Shown one piece after another: positions 62,349-64,000 of a DNA stretch of 64,000 nt. The position numbers and the translations under genes are program-made. The notes beneath the pieces were generated by a model that saw only the letters and a program-made list of their open reading frames with translations, was not told the origin of the DNA and did no database searches. The first letter of the stretch is position 1. Each line of letters begins with the position of its first letter. The DNA comes from Adiantum capillus-veneris (lineage: Eukaryota; Streptophyta; Polypodiopsida; Polypodiales; Pteridaceae): positions 104,732,141 through 104,796,140 of the forward strand of contig CM043942.1 in the NCBI GenBank assembly GCA_014529385.2, read 5' to 3'.

Positions 62349-63011
62349 TACACACGATATACATGGTTCACCCAATGTGGGCTACGTCCGCGGGTAAGTA
62401 GCCACTCAATGGATTTAGTACTTCAAAACAAGAAGTAGGTTACAAAGGGAATATACCCTTTTGGAGCTCCCGTCTTACTTCACTCTCACCACCTCACACA
62501 CACCTTGTTGCATCAACTTCACACTGTGAAATGTGTGTAGAAATGGCCTCCTTTTATAGGCCAAAAGGTCTGCCCTCTCTCATCAGAAGTAGCCATGTGT
62601 AGCCGCCCTTGTGTAGATAAGTCCAAATCGGACCTTCCAATCTGCCCATGTGTGGCCGCCCTTGAAAAGACAAGTCTGCTTTTGAATTCGGCCACTGGCC
62701 ACCGGCCATTGACTTCCGACCACTGGCAAATTGGCCATTGACTACTGGCCAACCTATCGATTGTTTTTTGACCACTTTCCGACCGCCATCTAGCCATAAT
62801 ATTCCGGCAAAAAGGGATATTCCGGTGGGCATGAAAATTTTGGTTTTCGGCGAGTGATTTTTATTTTTGGCGAGTGATTTTTCTTCACACACGATGGCTT
62901 CTTTTCATAATGGGGGCCTTACATTTGGCTTTTCCTCATAATGGGGGCCTTACAAATGTACTTTTTTAACACAAAAAATTACAAGGGGTAAATCAGGCTC
63001 CATACTTAACA
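62213..63011 (-). repeat. 5' LTR of copia element
   Basis: 799 bp on the minus strand, from TGTTAAGTATGGAGCC (63011) to ...TTTCCTAACA (62213). It contains TATAAAAG (62551-62558, minus) and a (GA/CT)n tract (62298-62348) downstream of it. A 'cataatgggggccttaca' unit is duplicated at 62908-62955. Confidence 0.93.
62551..62558 (-). promoter_or_regulatory. TATA box of copia LTR
   Basis: The minus strand reads CTATAAAAGG within GGCCTATAAAAGGAGGCC. It lies about 340 bp before the LTR end, in the correct orientation. Confidence 0.7.
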
Positions 63012-64000
63012 GTTAGCAATAAGAGATGTGAGTGTTTATGAATATAAACCTAAGAAGGATAGATGCACTCAATTGATGCCTTGCACCCTTTTCTTAATTC
63101 CTCCCGAGCCAATTTTCAAGTCCTGGATGTCTCTTAGTTTTCTTTCTCTTTGGGGAAGACCTAGCGCTGTTTTTTTTTCTTTGAGTTGTTGTGTAAGTTC
63201 CTTAATGATCTCCTTGCTACCTTCAACCTGTTGAGCACATTGAACGACTTTCTAGTGTAAGCGAAAATTCTCGCTGTATACAATATCTGTCATAATAGTC
63301 AATATCTAATTCTCCTAAATGATTTTCTCATGTTAAACTGATCATTTAATATGGGGAAGTGCCAGGGGAAAAAAAGCTAGAATATTGGTTAAGCTAGCAG
63401 ACCGGCCACAGTAGGGATCCAAAGGGGGGGGCCATCTGCAGAAGAACCATGTGCAACAATGGGCTAAAAAGACCCTAAGGTTCAGCCCATTAAGACTTCC
63501 AAAATGCTAAGGTTCCAAAATTCAAAGGTTGTGTCCAAAGGTCAACCTTAAGGGAATAGGATGCTTTGTGTGTGACCAAAAAAGTCTTTGAATATCCCTA
63601 CATAGGAGGGGGTGAGCCTAGCAAGTAGGGGATGAGAGAGAAGGCCACACACACACACACACACACACACAAGCTCCCATTACACAAAGGGAATGAGGGA
63701 CACATGTCAGCTCCCTAGGCCAGATGTCCACAAGGTGTACCCAATTCCTATTGGATGACCCTTGAAGTGGAACAATGAGAATTAGGCTAGAGTAAATTTA
63801 GCCTAATTAATTTTAAAACACTTAATAAAAAGAACCAATGAAAATTAAGTCTCCTGGATGATAATTGGACAGCCCGTGAAGGGGTCCAATAGGAATTGAG
63901 CAGCCCAATGGGCTACTTAATTCCTATTGGTCAGAATGGGGAAAGGTCCAATGGGGATTTAATTCATTTAAATCAATTAAGTTTAATTGATTGAGCTCTC
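63012..64000. other. unassigned right flank
   Basis: No gene is recognised. (CA)n lies at 63647-63671. From 63735 a short motif, 'attcctattgg', recurs in direct and inverted orientation (63747, 63888, 63931), which suggests part of another repeat. The sequence ends inside it. Confidence 0.4.

Larger units (their letters stand above)
57855..63011 (-). mobile_element. Ty1/copia retrotransposon, minus strand (Tnt1/Tork-like)
   Basis: On the minus strand: 5' LTR 63011-62213, primer-binding site, gag, zinc knuckle, protease, integrase, RT, RNase H (the copia order), polypurine tract, then a truncated 3' LTR 58218-57855. The protein pattern resembles Tnt1-type elements. It has several frameshifts and catalytic substitutions. 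The 3' LTR terminus and target duplication are missing because copy D of the gypsy LTR lies at that border. Confidence 0.93.

Overview
This window reads as nuclear DNA of a land plant with a large, repeat-rich genome. The evidence is plant-type Ty3/gypsy and Ty1/copia polyproteins, tRNA-Met primer-binding sites (TGGTATCAGAGC type), a hAT transposase, GT..AG splice sites in a host gene fragment, and many long (CT/GA)n tracts. Nothing indicates a bacterium, plasmid or organelle. The species cannot be named from this sequence. Nearly all the DNA is mobile elements in layers, most of them broken; I see no complete host gene.

Left third (1-15 kb): a decayed copia RNase H remnant and a G-rich hexamer array come first. 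They are followed by the 5' part of a gypsy-like element (LTR, primer-binding site, gag). That gag is interrupted by a complete 11.25-kb gypsy element at 2832-14081. The inserted element has 573/572-bp LTRs and a perfect 5-bp target duplication, ACTAC. It carries gag-pol, a C-rich minisatellite and an extra 3' ORF, and is disabled by a frameshift, a 248-bp tandem duplication in integrase and in-frame stops.

15-23 kb: a minus-strand hAT transposase pseudogene is split by a minus-strand LINE (about 17.8-21.7 kb) and by a solo LTR (16476-17142, target duplication GGCAA). 23-27 kb: a related solo LTR (23244-23780, CTATT) is followed by a short non-coding LTR element (23925-27218, GATAA). That element has a tRNA-Met PBS, a polypurine tract and two kinds of internal tandem repeat.

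27-37 kb: this is the only host-like stretch. It holds the first three exons of a VPS26C (DSCR3)-like retromer/retriever gene on the minus strand, a calcium-dependent protein kinase fragment, a GC-rich tandem repeat block, a gypsy gag remnant, many microsatellites and a large near-perfect palindrome.

37-43 kb: degenerate copia-like gag copies lie with their own short LTRs. 42.7-57.3 kb: a second gypsy element has its leader occupied by a TTAA-flanked, piggyBac-like inverted-repeat element. After its integrase sits an unusual second retropepsin-like domain with W-x-P-K repeats. Its 3' LTR meets two inverted LTR fragments of the same family. 57.9-63.0 kb: a minus-strand Tnt1/Tork-like copia element has a truncated 3' LTR. 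63-64 kb is unassigned.

The elements do not form a pathway. The window is best read as a stack of insertions whose order can be partly reconstructed from target-site duplications.
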